A stretch of DNA of 54,587 bases from Deltaproteobacteria bacterium. GTDB lineage: Bacteria; Desulfobacterota; Desulfuromonadia; Desulfuromonadales; Geopsychrobacteraceae. Made by a program: the position numbers and the translations under genes. The stretch is from positions 1 to 54,587 of the forward strand of contig JAJRWF010000120.1 of NCBI GenBank assembly GCA_024276905.1, given 5' to 3'. Position 1 is the first letter of the stretch. Each line of letters starts with the position of its first letter. Below, piece after piece: positions 35,928 through 45,684 of this stretch. Under the pieces are notes generated by a model that saw only the letters and a program-made list of their open reading frames with translations, was not told where the DNA came from and did no database searches.

Positions 35928-36386
35928 TCAGTGAGCCAGTGCTTCCGACTGGACATTGAGCCGGTAGACATTCATCACACCGCCGCGATCAAGAAGGGTC
36001 ATGGTGATAATCGCCTCTACCGTTGAGTATTTTGCATTGACCGTGTAGCTGATGATGGTCTCTTTTTCGCCATCGGGAGTATCACCGGAATAGACCTCTT
36101 CAAAGATCGGCTCTTCCATTGTCTGCAGCGAACCGATTTTAGACAGTGCCTTGATGGTGTGTTCAAAATTGGCCGCTGGGATTTTTTTCAGGAAATCGGC
36201 AGACAGGTATTTTCTGGCAATTTCCGGGTCCCATTTTGACAGCTCGGGGATGACCATTTTTATATAAGGAACAGCAGTTGTTGAATATTGAGATTCTTTC
36301 TGCACCGACAGGTAATGGAACCCGACCAGGATAGTCAGGGCGATGCTGGAGAGAAAACAGAACATGATGAGCAATTTCTTTTTCAT
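35928..36386 (-). CDS. Membrane-anchored exported protein of unknown function
   Basis: I do not recognise this 152-residue protein. It has an N-terminal helix at about 4-23 after MKKK, either a signal peptide or an anchor, and an extracytoplasmic domain of about 125 residues that mixes helices (LSADFLKKIPAANFEHTIKA) with a strand-rich end (ISYTVNAKYSTVEAIITMTL). The size and pattern could suit an NTF2-like or cystatin-like fold; this is a guess. GAGG lies five bases before ATG 36386; a longer frame to 36449 has no signal. It is a single gene convergent with mutM. Confidence 0.65.
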   Translation of the reverse strand: MKKKLLIMFCFLSSIALTILVGFHYLSVQKESQYSTTAVPYIKMVIPELSKWDPEIARKYLSADFLKKIPAANFEHTIKALSKIGSLQTMEEPIFEEVYSGDTPDGEKETIISYTVNAKYSTVEAIITMTLLDRGGVMNVYRLNVQSEALAH

Positions 36387-36569
36387 GGAGACCTCTTTTT
36401 TATAGGCGGAACCTGATTGGTTCGCCAGAAATTCAGACAGCAGTATCACGGGAAGCCGACAGGGGTCAAAGACATTAGGCGGATATTCGTTGCCTACTGA
36501 TCCGGTTGCGAAGAAAAATTTGTCTGAAGAGCGGTGCCAGTTGACCTCTTGGGTTCTGATCCTGTGGCA

Positions 36570-37238
36570 CTATTCGAACTGTTTGCGAAACTCTTCAAAC
36601 ACGAGTTTCAGTTCTGTAAACTCTCCTTTGAGTGTGTTGATTTCTTTTTCCAGTTCTTCGACCCGTTGATTTTCGGCCCGGATCTGCAGAACTGCGGCCG
36701 GAGCCTTGAGCTCGCAATCTTCGATTTCCGGCTCACCCGAAAGCAGCTGTGCGTGACGATGTTCTTTGCGTCCGCTTTGGCGCGGTAGTTTAATTACCAG
36801 CGGGTCCTCTCGTTCCATCAGTTCATCCAGTACGGCATCTACCTGATCAAGTGAGTCGAGCGGATGCATGCGACTGGCACGCTGACGCAGTTCCCCTCCG
36901 GTCTGTGGGCCGCGCAGCAGAAGTTCGGACAGGACGGCCATCTCTGCGTTGTCCAGACGAAATTTGCCATAGAGGTTGTGGCAGAACTTGGCCGCGCGGC
37001 CTCCCTCGGCAGATTGGGTTGCCAGTCCGAGCGGGCGCAGGCTTTCGAGGGCGCCGGCAACAGTTTCTTCATCGAAACTGACCACTGGGGCACGGTTCGA
37101 TTTCTGGTTGCAGGCATTGACCAGTGCGTTAAGGGTCATCGGGTAATATTCGGGCGTTGCCAGTTCCTTTTCAACCAGACAACCGAGGACGCGGATTTCA
37201 ACAAGACTTAAAGGACGGCTTACGGGGGGACGGCTCAC
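36570..37238 (-). CDS. yceH: YceH family protein (DUF480)
   Basis: A 222-residue member of the YceH/UPF0502 family. It shows LSLVEIRVLGCLVEKELATP, YYPMTLNALVNACNQKSNR and the second winged-helix part LDNAEMAVLSELLLRGPQTG. Two winged-helix domains fill about 1-175; the C-terminal 45 residues (VLQIRAENQRVEELEKEINT) form a coiled coil. Winged helices suggest DNA binding, but the family's role is not established. GTG 37238 has AAGGAG seven bases upstream. It is divergent from the thioesterase gene, with about 94 nt between. Confidence 0.93.
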   Translation of the reverse strand: MSRPPVSRPLSLVEIRVLGCLVEKELATPEYYPMTLNALVNACNQKSNRAPVVSFDEETVAGALESLRPLGLATQSAEGGRAAKFCHNLYGKFRLDNAEMAVLSELLLRGPQTGGELRQRASRMHPLDSLDQVDAVLDELMEREDPLVIKLPRQSGRKEHRHAQLLSGEPEIEDCELKAPAAVLQIRAENQRVEELEKEINTLKGEFTELKLVFEEFRKQFE

Positions 37239-37332
37239 GGGCTTCTCCTTGCGGACTGGGTGGAATCTTTGCCATTCTAAACGATTTATTGCTAAATTGT
37301 TCAGCGAAATTACATCAAAGGAGAGCGGATGG

Positions 37333-37743
37333 ATGCAGAATTTTCATTTCAGCCTGCCCTACAAGGTGCGGGTGGCCGATATCAACTATGGCGGGCATGT
37401 TGCCAATTCGGCAGTGCTCAATATTTTCCAGGACGGCCGCATTGCCTTCCTGGCGGCTCTGGGGCCTTACTCGGAGCTTGATCTCGGTGGTTGCGGCATT
37501 ATCTTGGCCGAGGCTCATGTGTTCTTTCGGGCCGAGATGTTTCTGGGCGAAGAGTTAGAGGTCGGGGTGCGTTGCAGTGAGATCGGCCGATCTAGTTTTC
37601 AGCTTGAATACCGGATCGAAAGGTCAGGAGAACTGACTGCAGAGGGGGCGACGCCAGTTATCTGTTTTGACTATCAGAAACGCAAGCCGGTGCGGATTCC
37701 TGCGATGTTTCGCGCGGCGTTAAGCTCTTTGGCAAAAATCTGA
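37333..37743 (+). CDS. Hotdog-fold acyl-CoA thioesterase (4HBT family)
   Basis: A 136-residue protein with the 4-hydroxybenzoyl-CoA thioesterase-type hotdog fold. The key segment is VRVADINYGGHVANSAVLNI, where Asp (in ADINYGGHV) is the usual catalytic acid, then FQDGRIAFLAALG. The family hydrolyses short or medium acyl-CoA or acyl-ACP; the substrate is not readable. ATG 37333 is nine bases after AAAGGAG, better than ATG 37329 in another frame. Confidence 0.88.
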   Translation: MQNFHFSLPYKVRVADINYGGHVANSAVLNIFQDGRIAFLAALGPYSELDLGGCGIILAEAHVFFRAEMFLGEELEVGVRCSEIGRSSFQLEYRIERSGELTAEGATPVICFDYQKRKPVRIPAMFRAALSSLAKI

Positions 37744-37853
37744 CGGATAGCGACGGATGGGACCGATCTTCCCGGCTTTCTCCTTGACGAAACGGCACGG
37801 CTGGGGTTATCGTTCGGCACTTGAGCCAACTGCAAAAAGGACAGAGAAGAAAC

Positions 37854-39338
37854 ATGGATGAGTTGAACGAATTGTTGCGCCAACGGCGTGAAAAAGTTGA
37901 CAGTTTCCGTACTGCGGGAGTCAATCCCTTTGCCAATAATTTTGTGCCCAGCCATCAGGCTGGTGAAGTCGCCGAACTGCATGCTGATAACGATGCCGAG
38001 GATCTAAAGGATTGTCAGGCTAGTTATGCCATCGCCGGGCGAATTATGGCCCGTCGTGATTTTGGCAAGGCGGCTTTTATCCAGCTGCAGGATGGTAGCG
38101 GCCGTCTGCAGGTTTATGTTGCGCGCGATCAGGTGGGGGAGGAGGCTTTCGGCCATTTTCGCAAGTTCGATATCGGTGATATTGTTGGCGTTTCCGGGGC
38201 CCCTTTTCGGACCAAAACCAATGAATTGTCGCTGCGTGCTTCCTCTATCCAGTTGTTGACCAAGTCGTTGCGACCGCTGCCGGAAAAATGGCACGGGCTG
38301 ACCGATGTCGAAACCCGCTACAGACAACGCTACCTTGACCTGATTTCCAATGACGAGGTCAAGGATTTGTTTCGCAAGCGAAGTCGCATCATCAGTCTGC
38401 TGCGCAGCTACATGATCGACAGCGGTTATCTTGAAGTCGAGACGCCGATGATGCATCAGGTCGCCGGAGGTGCAACGGCCCGCCCCTTTGTCACTCATCA
38501 CAACACCTTGAAGATGGACCTTTTCCTGCGTATTGCGCCGGAGCTCTACCTGAAGCGTCTGGTGGTCGGCGGCTTTGACCGGGTATTTGAGATCAACCGC
38601 AATTTCCGCAACGAAGGGATATCGATACAGCATAATCCTGAGTTCACCATGATGGAGTTCTATCGCGCCTATGCGACCTATCATGATCTGATGGATTTCA
38701 CTGAGGAATTGATCTGCAGCCTGGCAACTGACATTTGTGGTGGTCTGAAAATCAGTTATGGGGGCAAGGAGGTCGATCTGACGCCGCCCTGGGACCGGTT
38801 GACTCTCAAGGAATCGATCGTCAAGTACGGTCAGGTTGAGATGGCGGTTCTTGATGATCCTGAGCAATTGCGCAACTATGCCGACACGCTGGGACTCGAA
38901 CCGGACAAGAAGATGGGGCCGGGTAAGTTGCTGGCCGAGGTCTTCGATGTCGTGGTTGAACCCAAATTATGGCAGCCGACCTTTATTACCGAATATCCGA
39001 CCGAGATTTCACCACTGTCACGCAAAAACGATGAAAATCCCGAAGTGGTTGACCGCTTTGAGCTGTTTATTGTCGGTCGTGAACTGGCTAATGCTTTTTC
39101 CGAGTTGAATGATCCCCTCGACCAGAAAGAGCGTTTTCTCAAGCAACTTGAGGAAAAAGCTGCCGGTGATGATGAGGCCCATGATATGGACGCCGATTAT
39201 CTCCGGGCCCTGGAGCATGGCTTGCCGCCGACTGCCGGGGAGGGGATCGGTATTGATCGCCTGGTCATGCTGCTGACCGATGCTGCATCGATCCGCGATG
39301 TGATCCTTTTCCCGCAACTTAAATCTGCTGCTGACTGA
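37854..39338 (+). CDS. lysS: Lysyl-tRNA synthetase, class II
   Basis: LysS charges tRNA-Lys. The 494-residue protein has an N-terminal OB anticodon-binding domain (about 55-145, with AGRIMARRDFGKAAFIQLQD) and the class II core: motif 1 around SYMIDSGYLEVETPMMHQVA, motif 2 FRNEGISIQHNPEFTMMEFY, and motif 3 GEGIGIDRLVMLLTDAASIR. Also present is TEYPTEISPLSR, as in LysU/LysS. ATG 37854 gives the standard N-terminus; upstream in-frame codons lack support. The genes lolC and lolD follow closely. Confidence 0.97.
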   Translation: MDELNELLRQRREKVDSFRTAGVNPFANNFVPSHQAGEVAELHADNDAEDLKDCQASYAIAGRIMARRDFGKAAFIQLQDGSGRLQVYVARDQVGEEAFGHFRKFDIGDIVGVSGAPFRTKTNELSLRASSIQLLTKSLRPLPEKWHGLTDVETRYRQRYLDLISNDEVKDLFRKRSRIISLLRSYMIDSGYLEVETPMMHQVAGGATARPFVTHHNTLKMDLFLRIAPELYLKRLVVGGFDRVFEINRNFRNEGISIQHNPEFTMMEFYRAYATYHDLMDFTEELICSLATDICGGLKISYGGKEVDLTPPWDRLTLKESIVKYGQVEMAVLDDPEQLRNYADTLGLEPDKKMGPGKLLAEVFDVVVEPKLWQPTFITEYPTEISPLSRKNDENPEVVDRFELFIVGRELANAFSELNDPLDQKERFLKQLEEKAAGDDEAHDMDADYLRALEHGLPPTAGEGIGIDRLVMLLTDAASIRDVILFPQLKSAAD

Positions 39339-39357
39339 CAGGACGGACCCTGAATTG

Positions 39358-40608
39358 ATGTCTTTCGAATGGTTCGTCAGCCTGCGCTATTTACGTGCCA
39401 AGCGCAAACAGACCTTCATCTCGGTCATTTCATTTATCTCGATTTTCGGGGTCATGCTGGGGGTCGCGGCGTTGATCCTGGTTCTGGCGGTGATGACCGG
39501 TTTCACCAACGGTGTGCGGCAGCAGATCCTGGGCAATGTGCCCCATGTGCTGGTTCAGCGTTTTGGTGAAGGAATCAGTGAGCAGCAGCCGTTGATTGAG
39601 GCCGCTCGCAAGTTACCGCAGGTGGTTTCGGTGACGCCCTATGTTTCACGGGAGGCGATGTTGCTGTCGCGTGGAAATGTTGCTGCGGTCAGTGTCAAAG
39701 GGGTCGAGCGCGGTCACAAGGTTTTTGACCAGAAATTGCTGAGATCTGAAACTGTCAGCCCGCTTGACGGTATGTTCGGTGTCGATCTCGAACGGCCTGG
39801 AATTATTATCGGCCTCGATACCGCGACCAGTCTGGGAGTCGCGGTTGGTGACAGTGTCAACGTGATCCCGCCCCTGTTCAATATTACCCCCTTCGGCATG
39901 ATCCCCAAGATGAAGCCGTTTCGGATTGTCGGCATTTTCGAGAAGCCAAGCAGCCTGATCGACAGTTTCTTTGCCTATATCAATATTGAAACTGCGCAGA
40001 AATTTTTTGATTCGCCCGGCGAGGTCAGCGGTATTGAAATCGAGGTCCAGCGATTTGAGCAGGCTCCGCAGGTATCGGGCGCGCTGAGCCGACAGTTTGC
40101 CTTCCCTTACATTATCCGGCCCTGGCAGAGCCTGTACGGCTCTTTTCTGAGTGCGCTCAAACTCGAAAAACTCGGTCTGTTTATCGTGTTGGGAATTATT
40201 GTTCTGGTTGCGGCCTTCAATATCGCCACCACCCTGATTATGGTGGTGATGGAGAAAAACCGGGATATTGCCATTCTGCGCGCCATGGGTGCCAATGCAC
40301 GAAGTATCATGAAGATTTTTGTTTTTGAAGGGACGATTATCGGTGTCGTAGGGACATCACTTGGAACTCTGTTCGGAGTGGGGTTGGCGCATTATGCCGA
40401 TTCGCTTATCAAGTGGTTGGAAGCGACCTTCGGTATTCGTATCTTCGATCAGGCCGTCTACGGAATGGAACACTTTCCGTCGGAGATCATTGTGACCGAC
40501 GTATTGGCCGTGGTGGTGATCGCGCTGGTAATTTCTCTTGCGGCAACCGTCTATCCGGCCTGGCGGGCTTCGCGTATGGATCCGGCTGAAGCACTGCGCT
40601 ACGAATAG
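39358..40608 (+). CDS. lolC: Lipoprotein-releasing ABC transporter permease LolC/LolE
   Basis: LolC/E with LolD extracts lipoproteins from the inner membrane for delivery to LolA. The 416-residue protein has an N-terminal membrane helix after FEWFVSLRYLRAKRKQTFIS, a large periplasmic domain (about 50-265), and three C-terminal helices in a FtsX-type fold, with MVVMEKNRDIAILRAMGA and the ending YPAWRASRMDPAEALRYE. TTG 39355 directly precedes ATG 39358. Only one such permease gene is next to lolD, so it probably works as a homodimer or pairs with a partner encoded elsewhere. Confidence 0.94.
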   Translation: MSFEWFVSLRYLRAKRKQTFISVISFISIFGVMLGVAALILVLAVMTGFTNGVRQQILGNVPHVLVQRFGEGISEQQPLIEAARKLPQVVSVTPYVSREAMLLSRGNVAAVSVKGVERGHKVFDQKLLRSETVSPLDGMFGVDLERPGIIIGLDTATSLGVAVGDSVNVIPPLFNITPFGMIPKMKPFRIVGIFEKPSSLIDSFFAYINIETAQKFFDSPGEVSGIEIEVQRFEQAPQVSGALSRQFAFPYIIRPWQSLYGSFLSALKLEKLGLFIVLGIIVLVAAFNIATTLIMVVMEKNRDIAILRAMGANARSIMKIFVFEGTIIGVVGTSLGTLFGVGLAHYADSLIKWLEATFGIRIFDQAVYGMEHFPSEIIVTDVLAVVVIALVISLAATVYPAWRASRMDPAEALRYE

Positions 40609-40616
40609 GAACGGCC

Positions 40617-41294
40617 ATGATCAGAATTAACGGCTTGAATAAATATTTCGATACCGTCAGCGGTCGTTTGCAGGTGTTACGCGATATTGATCTGCAAGTA
40701 GAGGTCGGTCAGAGAATTGCCGTTGTCGGCAGTTCCGGTGCCGGCAAAACGACGCTGATGCATATTATGGGTGGTCTTGACCGTCCCACGGATGGAGAAG
40801 TGCTGTTTGAGGAGAAAAATCTTTTTGCCCTCAAAGGGGCCGAACTTGATGCGTTTCGCAATCGCACCATCGGGTTCGTTTTTCAGTTTCATCAGTTGCT
40901 GCCCGAATTTACCGCGCTGGAAAATGTCATGATGCCCTTGTTGATTGCCGGGCAGTCACGGGCAAAAGCACGGATTCCTGCCGCTGAAATTCTGACCGAG
41001 GTCGGTCTTAAGGAACGTTTCGGCCATAAACCTGGTGCCCTTTCCGGTGGCGAGCAACAGCGGGTGGCGATTGCAAGAGCCTTGATTCAGAAACCGCGCC
41101 TGCTGTTGGCGGATGAACCGACCGGCAACCTTGATCGTCGGACCTCCGAGGAAATTTTTGCCCTGATCGAGCGCTTGCATCAGAGCCATAATCTGACAAT
41201 GGTGATCGTGACTCATAATGATCAACTCGCAGCCCGCATGGATCGGGTCCTGCGGATCGAGGATGGGCAGTTGATGGCCGATGATTTGAACTGA
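40617..41294 (+). CDS. lolD: Lipoprotein-releasing system ATP-binding protein LolD
   Basis: LolD is the cytoplasmic ATPase of the lipoprotein-release transporter. The 225-residue protein has Walker A GSSGAGKTTLMH, Q-loop FQFHQLLPEFTALENV, signature LSGGEQQRVAIARALI, Walker B LLLADEPTGNLD and the H-loop VTHND. The spacing and FHQLLPEFTALENVMMP match LolD rather than other MacB-like ATPases. It starts nine bases after lolC stop and ends 32 nt before the bamA promoter. Confidence 0.95.
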   Translation: MIRINGLNKYFDTVSGRLQVLRDIDLQVEVGQRIAVVGSSGAGKTTLMHIMGGLDRPTDGEVLFEEKNLFALKGAELDAFRNRTIGFVFQFHQLLPEFTALENVMMPLLIAGQSRAKARIPAAEILTEVGLKERFGHKPGALSGGEQQRVAIARALIQKPRLLLADEPTGNLDRRTSEEIFALIERLHQSHNLTMVIVTHNDQLAARMDRVLRIEDGQLMADDLN

Positions 41295-41326
41295 AGGCCC
41301 GGAAAACGGACCGATTGTGGATAAGG

Positions 41327-41355
41327 TTGAACTCCCTGGGCTAAATCCCTATAAT
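41327..41355 (+). promoter_or_regulatory. Near-consensus sigma-70 promoter of the bamA/LPS operon
   Basis: TTGAAC (41327-41332) and TATAAT (41350-41355) are exactly 17 nt apart. The start should lie near 41362, 39 nt before bamA. Confidence 0.8.
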
Positions 41356-41400
41356 CGCAACTTTGTTTCATTTTTTTGTAATAAGAGGGTATCTGATTTG

Positions 41401-43641
41401 ATGTTTCGCCGAATTTTTCTGCTCTGCCTGGTTCTGCTGTTGATCGCTTCTTCGGCCTATGCCGAAAAGATCAAGCTGACCGATATCCAGCTGGAGGGTA
41501 ACGACCGGGTTGATGGTGCCACGGTGCGTGCCGTCCTGACAGTGCGCCCCGGTGAGGAGGTTTCGCTGGAGGATATTGATCGCGACCTGCAGGCGATCTT
41601 CAAGCTTGGTCATTTCGATGATGTCACCGCAGATTTGCGCGAGGATGGCAATGACAAGGTGCTGGTCTTCGTTGTTCATGAACGGCCATTGGTCAGAGAG
41701 GTCCGTTTTGAAGGCGCAGAAAATCTGAGTGAAGATAAACTGCGCCCGCTGGTAACTATCCATCCCCCGGAAATTTATGATCCGCTCGCCGCCAAGCGGA
41801 CAGTTGTTGAAATCGAAGCGGCCTACCGCGTGGAAGGCTATCACGCGGTCAAGGTGGTCCCGCAGTTGACGACAGATGAGCGGAATGAGAGTCTGTTGAC
41901 GTTCAAGATTGACGAGGGGGAAAAAATACTCATCGACGAAATTGCCTTTGAGGGGAACAAGGTGGTTGACAGAGATGATCTGTCCGATGCGATGGTGACC
42001 AAAAAACGCTGGATCTGGTCCTGGATGACCGGCCGTGGAACCTACAAGTCAGATCAGATACAGTACGATCTGGAAATGATAAAAGCGCTCTATTACAATC
42101 TTGGCTACATGGATGTCAGGGTCAAACAGCCGCAGATCAGTCTGGTAAAAAATGACAAGTACATGAAGTTACTGATAGAGATTGATGAAGGTCCGCAGTA
42201 CCGTGCCGGCCGGGTGCGTATTGCCGGCGATCTGCTCAAATCGCGCAAGGAACTTCAATCATTGGTGACTGTCAAGGAAGGTAAAGTCTTCAGTCGTGCC
42301 GCATTGCGCAAGTCTGTATTGGCTCTGACCGATCTGTATGCCAATCAGGGTTATGCCAACGCAAACGTGGTCCCTTTTACCAACAAAAATCCGCAGGATC
42401 TGACGATTGATCTCAAACTTGACATTGAACAGGGCGATCTGATTCATATTGAAAAGATCAAGATCAGCGGCAACACCAAGACCCGCGACAAGGTCATTCG
42501 GCGAGAGTTGCCGCTGATTGAAGGTGACCTGTACAGTGCATCGAAAATAAAATCCAGCCGCCGCCGCCTGCGTAACCTGGGTTACTTCGAAGAAGTGAAT
42601 ATTACGACCAGTGCGGGGAGTCGTCGCGATCTGAATGATCTCAATATTGAAGTGTCCGAGAAACCGACCGGTAGTTTTACCGTCGGTGCGGGGTACTCTT
42701 CGGTTGACAGCTTTATCGCCCAAGGGTCGATCAACCAGGCCAATTTTCTGGGTTACGGACTCAGGCTTGATGCTTCGGCGACCCTCGGCGGGGTCTCACA
42801 GTACTATCGTATCGGGGTGATGGATCCTTACTTTCTCGATACCCGCTGGACGGCAGGTTTCGACCTGTACAAGACGGAAAGGCAATGGACCGATTTTTCC
42901 GAGAACGCGACAGGTGGCGCGCTCAAGGTCGGGCATCCGATAGGGCGATATTCCCGTAGTCTTTTGACTTATCGTTATGAAGACAAGGAAATTTTTGATG
43001 TTGCGGAGAATATTAACAGCAGCTTCTTTCGTGATCAGGAAGGGAAATTTACACTTTCTTCGGTGACCGGAACCCTGAGCCGCAATACAACCGATTATCG
43101 GCTTGATCCCTCCCGAGGTAGTGTGTCACTGTTTTCTGCTGAATATTCAGGACTTGGTGGTACGGAAAAATTTGCCAAATTCAAGATCAGGCATCGCCAT
43201 TTTTTTCCGATGTTCTGGGGAACCGTTCTCTCGCTCAACGGTGATATCGGCTATATTGTGAAAACCTCGGACAAGGCGATTCCGATCAGTGAAAAATTCT
43301 TTCTTGGCGGTCTGCGTTCAGTCCGGGGCTTCGAAACCTATGAAGTCGGTCCGAAGGACGGTGATTCTTTTGTCGGGGGCGAAAAATCAGCCTACTTCAA
43401 TATTGACTACCTGTTCCCGATCAGTAAGAAATTCGGCATGAAAGGTGTCCTGTTTTTCGATATCGGTAATGCCTGGTTGGGCGATGAAGCCTATTTTTCA
43501 GATATGCGCTACAGTGCCGGTTACGGTATCCGCTGGTCCAGTCCGATGGGGCCGCTCCGTTTGGAACTGGGATATAATCTTGATCCGCGAGATAATGAAA
43601 AATCATCGGTTTTTGAATTCAGTATTGGTTCATTCTTTTAA
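41401..43641 (+). CDS. bamA: Outer membrane protein assembly factor BamA
   Basis: BamA inserts beta-barrel proteins into the outer membrane. The 746-residue precursor has a signal peptide (about 1-20, ending AYA), five POTRA domains at about 21-345, and a 16-strand barrel whose VRGFETYEVGPKDGD segment is the conserved (V/I)RG(F/Y) loop 6 motif. It ends in Phe (FSIGSFF), the usual terminal signal for barrel insertion. ATG 41401 gives a clean signal peptide; the frame opens upstream at 41317 without support. skp and lpxD follow as in many proteobacteria. Confidence 0.96.
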   Translation: MFRRIFLLCLVLLLIASSAYAEKIKLTDIQLEGNDRVDGATVRAVLTVRPGEEVSLEDIDRDLQAIFKLGHFDDVTADLREDGNDKVLVFVVHERPLVREVRFEGAENLSEDKLRPLVTIHPPEIYDPLAAKRTVVEIEAAYRVEGYHAVKVVPQLTTDERNESLLTFKIDEGEKILIDEIAFEGNKVVDRDDLSDAMVTKKRWIWSWMTGRGTYKSDQIQYDLEMIKALYYNLGYMDVRVKQPQISLVKNDKYMKLLIEIDEGPQYRAGRVRIAGDLLKSRKELQSLVTVKEGKVFSRAALRKSVLALTDLYANQGYANANVVPFTNKNPQDLTIDLKLDIEQGDLIHIEKIKISGNTKTRDKVIRRELPLIEGDLYSASKIKSSRRRLRNLGYFEEVNITTSAGSRRDLNDLNIEVSEKPTGSFTVGAGYSSVDSFIAQGSINQANFLGYGLRLDASATLGGVSQYYRIGVMDPYFLDTRWTAGFDLYKTERQWTDFSENATGGALKVGHPIGRYSRSLLTYRYEDKEIFDVAENINSSFFRDQEGKFTLSSVTGTLSRNTTDYRLDPSRGSVSLFSAEYSGLGGTEKFAKFKIRHRHFFPMFWGTVLSLNGDIGYIVKTSDKAIPISEKFFLGGLRSVRGFETYEVGPKDGDSFVGGEKSAYFNIDYLFPISKKFGMKGVLFFDIGNAWLGDEAYFSDMRYSAGYGIRWSSPMGPLRLELGYNLDPRDNEKSSVFEFSIGSFF

Positions 43642-43674
43642 GCGTCAACTATTATCGAAAATGGAGAATCAAAA

Positions 43675-44178
43675 ATGAAAAATTTTGTCCTTACTCTGCT
43701 GTTTGTTTTTACCGCCTCGACCACTTTTGCTGCTGGAGGTGTTGCCTTTATCGATCTGCAGAAGGCCCTGAACCTGAGTGATGCCGGAGTCAAAGCCAAA
43801 GCCGAGATCGGTCAGCAGGTCAAGAAATACGAAGCCAAGGTTGCAAATGAGCAGGAAGCCCTGAAGGCGATGAAAAATGAACTCGACAAGCAGGCTGTCC
43901 TGCTTTCTGATGAGGCCCGGGCCAAAAAAGAGCGTGAGTTTCAGCAGCGTGCCAAGGAATTCCAGCGGTTTACCAAAGACATCCAGGAAGAGTTACAGCA
44001 GAAAGACGCTGATTTTACCAAGCGGATTATCGAGGATATTCTTAAGGTGACACGCAAGATCGGCAAGGCTAAGGGTTATGCTGTTGTGCTTGAAAAAAGC
44101 GAAAGTTCACTTATCTACGGTGATTCATCGGTTGATTTGACCGATGACGTTATCAAAGCCTATAACGCCAGTAATTAA
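43675..44178 (+). CDS. skp: Periplasmic chaperone Skp/OmpH family
   Basis: Skp is a trimeric periplasmic chaperone that carries unfolded outer-membrane proteins to the Bam complex. The 167-residue precursor has a signal peptide (1-19, ending TFAA), a short beta segment [17 protein letters not shown], and a long charged coiled coil at about 45-135 that forms the tentacle arms. AATGGAG is just upstream of ATG 43675. It is placed directly after bamA. Confidence 0.92.
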   Translation: MKNFVLTLLFVFTASTTFAAGGVAFIDLQKALNLSDAGVKAKAEIGQQVKKYEAKVANEQEALKAMKNELDKQAVLLSDEARAKKEREFQQRAKEFQRFTKDIQEELQQKDADFTKRIIEDILKVTRKIGKAKGYAVVLEKSESSLIYGDSSVDLTDDVIKAYNASN

Positions 44179-44194
44179 CAGCGGATCGCAATTG

Positions 44195-45229
44195 ATGGCA
44201 ACACTCGAACAGTTGGCAGGGTTGATTGACGGTCAGATCGTTGGTGATCCGCAGGTTAAAATCGAGCGCATCAGAACCATCGATAAGGCCGGTGACGGGG
44301 ATTTGACTTTTCTGGCTAATCCGAAGTACCTGCCGCATCTGGCTACTTGCCGGGCCTCGGCAATCATTGTCGCGCCCGGGGTCGAGGTTGAGGGTAAGAA
44401 CCTGCTGATTTGCAGCAATCCCTACCTGGCGTTTGCGAAGATTCTTACTGTCCTGCAGGGGGAGACTTATCCCGCGGTCGGGATTATGCCTGGTGCGGTT
44501 GTCTCTCCATCGGCGAAAATCGGCAGCAATGTTAATATCTATCCCGGTTCTGTTGTGGGAGAGAATGTCGTTGTCGGTGATAACTGCACTATCTTCCCGA
44601 ACGTCGTGCTTTATGCCGATGTCCGGATCGGGAGCGACTGTTTGATCCACGCCGGTTGTGTTATTCGCGAGAGAACGCAGATCGGCAATCGGGTGATTCT
44701 GCAGGCGGGTGCAATGATCGGCTCGGACGGTTTCGGTTTTGCTCCTGACGGCGAGGCCTATTTCAAAATTCCACAGGTCGGAATTGTCGTTCTGGAAGAC
44801 GATGTCGAGATTGGATCATGCTGCTGCATCGACCGTGCTGCCCTTGGTGAAACCCGGATTAAACAGGGGTGCAAGCTCGATAATATGGTCCAGATTGCAC
44901 ATAATGTTGTTATCGGTGAGCATTCCGTTATTGCCGCCCAGACCGGGATGGCCGGCAGTTGCCGAGTCGGGCGTCATGCCACCTTCGGGGGGCAGTCAGC
45001 GGTCAGCGGGCATGTTAAGCTGGGAGACAATGTCACTATTGCCGGGAAAGGCGGGGCAGCGCAGGATCTGGCAGGGAATCAGGTCTATTCCGGAACTCCG
45101 GCCATTCCGCATAAACAATGGCTCAAATCCTCTCTTGTTTTCGGACGCCTGCCTGAAATGCGTCGTGAGATATCCGCTCTGAGCAAACGTTTGCGGGAGC
45201 TTGAAGAACAGATCAAGGAGCAGAATTAA
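44195..45229 (+). CDS. lpxD: UDP-3-O-(3-hydroxyacyl)glucosamine N-acyltransferase LpxD
   Basis: LpxD adds the second hydroxyacyl chain in lipid A synthesis. The 344-residue protein has an N-terminal uridine-binding domain (about 1-100, with [15 protein letters not shown]), then a left-handed beta helix of hexapeptide repeats (about 105-305) containing [20 protein letters not shown] with the catalytic His, and a C-terminal helix. ATG 44195 is chosen because the frame upstream overlaps skp. It overlaps the fabZ start by one base (TAATG). Confidence 0.96.
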   Translation: MATLEQLAGLIDGQIVGDPQVKIERIRTIDKAGDGDLTFLANPKYLPHLATCRASAIIVAPGVEVEGKNLLICSNPYLAFAKILTVLQGETYPAVGIMPGAVVSPSAKIGSNVNIYPGSVVGENVVVGDNCTIFPNVVLYADVRIGSDCLIHAGCVIRERTQIGNRVILQAGAMIGSDGFGFAPDGEAYFKIPQVGIVVLEDDVEIGSCCCIDRAALGETRIKQGCKLDNMVQIAHNVVIGEHSVIAAQTGMAGSCRVGRHATFGGQSAVSGHVKLGDNVTIAGKGGAAQDLAGNQVYSGTPAIPHKQWLKSSLVFGRLPEMRREISALSKRLRELEEQIKEQN

Positions 45230-45666
45230 TGATCAATCTTGATACCATGGACATTCTTAAACTTCTTCCTCATCGCTACCCGTTCTTGCTGGTTGATCGC
45301 CTGGAGGAGGTTGAAGAGGGGAAAAAGTGCGTCGGTTATAAGAACGTGACGATTAACGAGCCTTTTTTTCAAGGACACTTCCCCGATCATCCGATTATGC
45401 CCGGAGTGTTGATTCTTGAATCGATGGCTCAGGTCGGTGGTGCTTACGTTGCGGCGCTCGGAGATGCTGGCGAGGAAAAATTGACGTATTTTGTCGGTAT
45501 CGATAAGGCTCGCTTTCGCAAGCCGGTCAGGCCCGGCGACCAGTTACGAATTGAGCTTGAGCTTCTTTCGACCCGGCGCGGCATTCACGTTTTCCTGGGC
45601 AAGGCCTACGTTGGTGACAGCCTGGTTACCGAGGCTGAATTGAAAGCCACCTTTGTCGATAAGTAG
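45229..45666 (+). CDS. fabZ: (3R)-hydroxyacyl-ACP dehydratase FabZ
   Basis: FabZ dehydrates 3-hydroxyacyl-ACP in fatty acid elongation, competing with LpxA and LpxD for the same substrate pool. The 145-residue hotdog protein has [12 protein letters not shown] and the catalytic motif [20 protein letters not shown] with His and Glu. It is translationally coupled to lpxD and flanked by lpx genes, the normal arrangement. Confidence 0.97.
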   Translation: MINLDTMDILKLLPHRYPFLLVDRLEEVEEGKKCVGYKNVTINEPFFQGHFPDHPIMPGVLILESMAQVGGAYVAALGDAGEEKLTYFVGIDKARFRKPVRPGDQLRIELELLSTRRGIHVFLGKAYVGDSLVTEAELKATFVDK

Positions 45667-45684
45667 ACAGAACAAGGATAGAAG

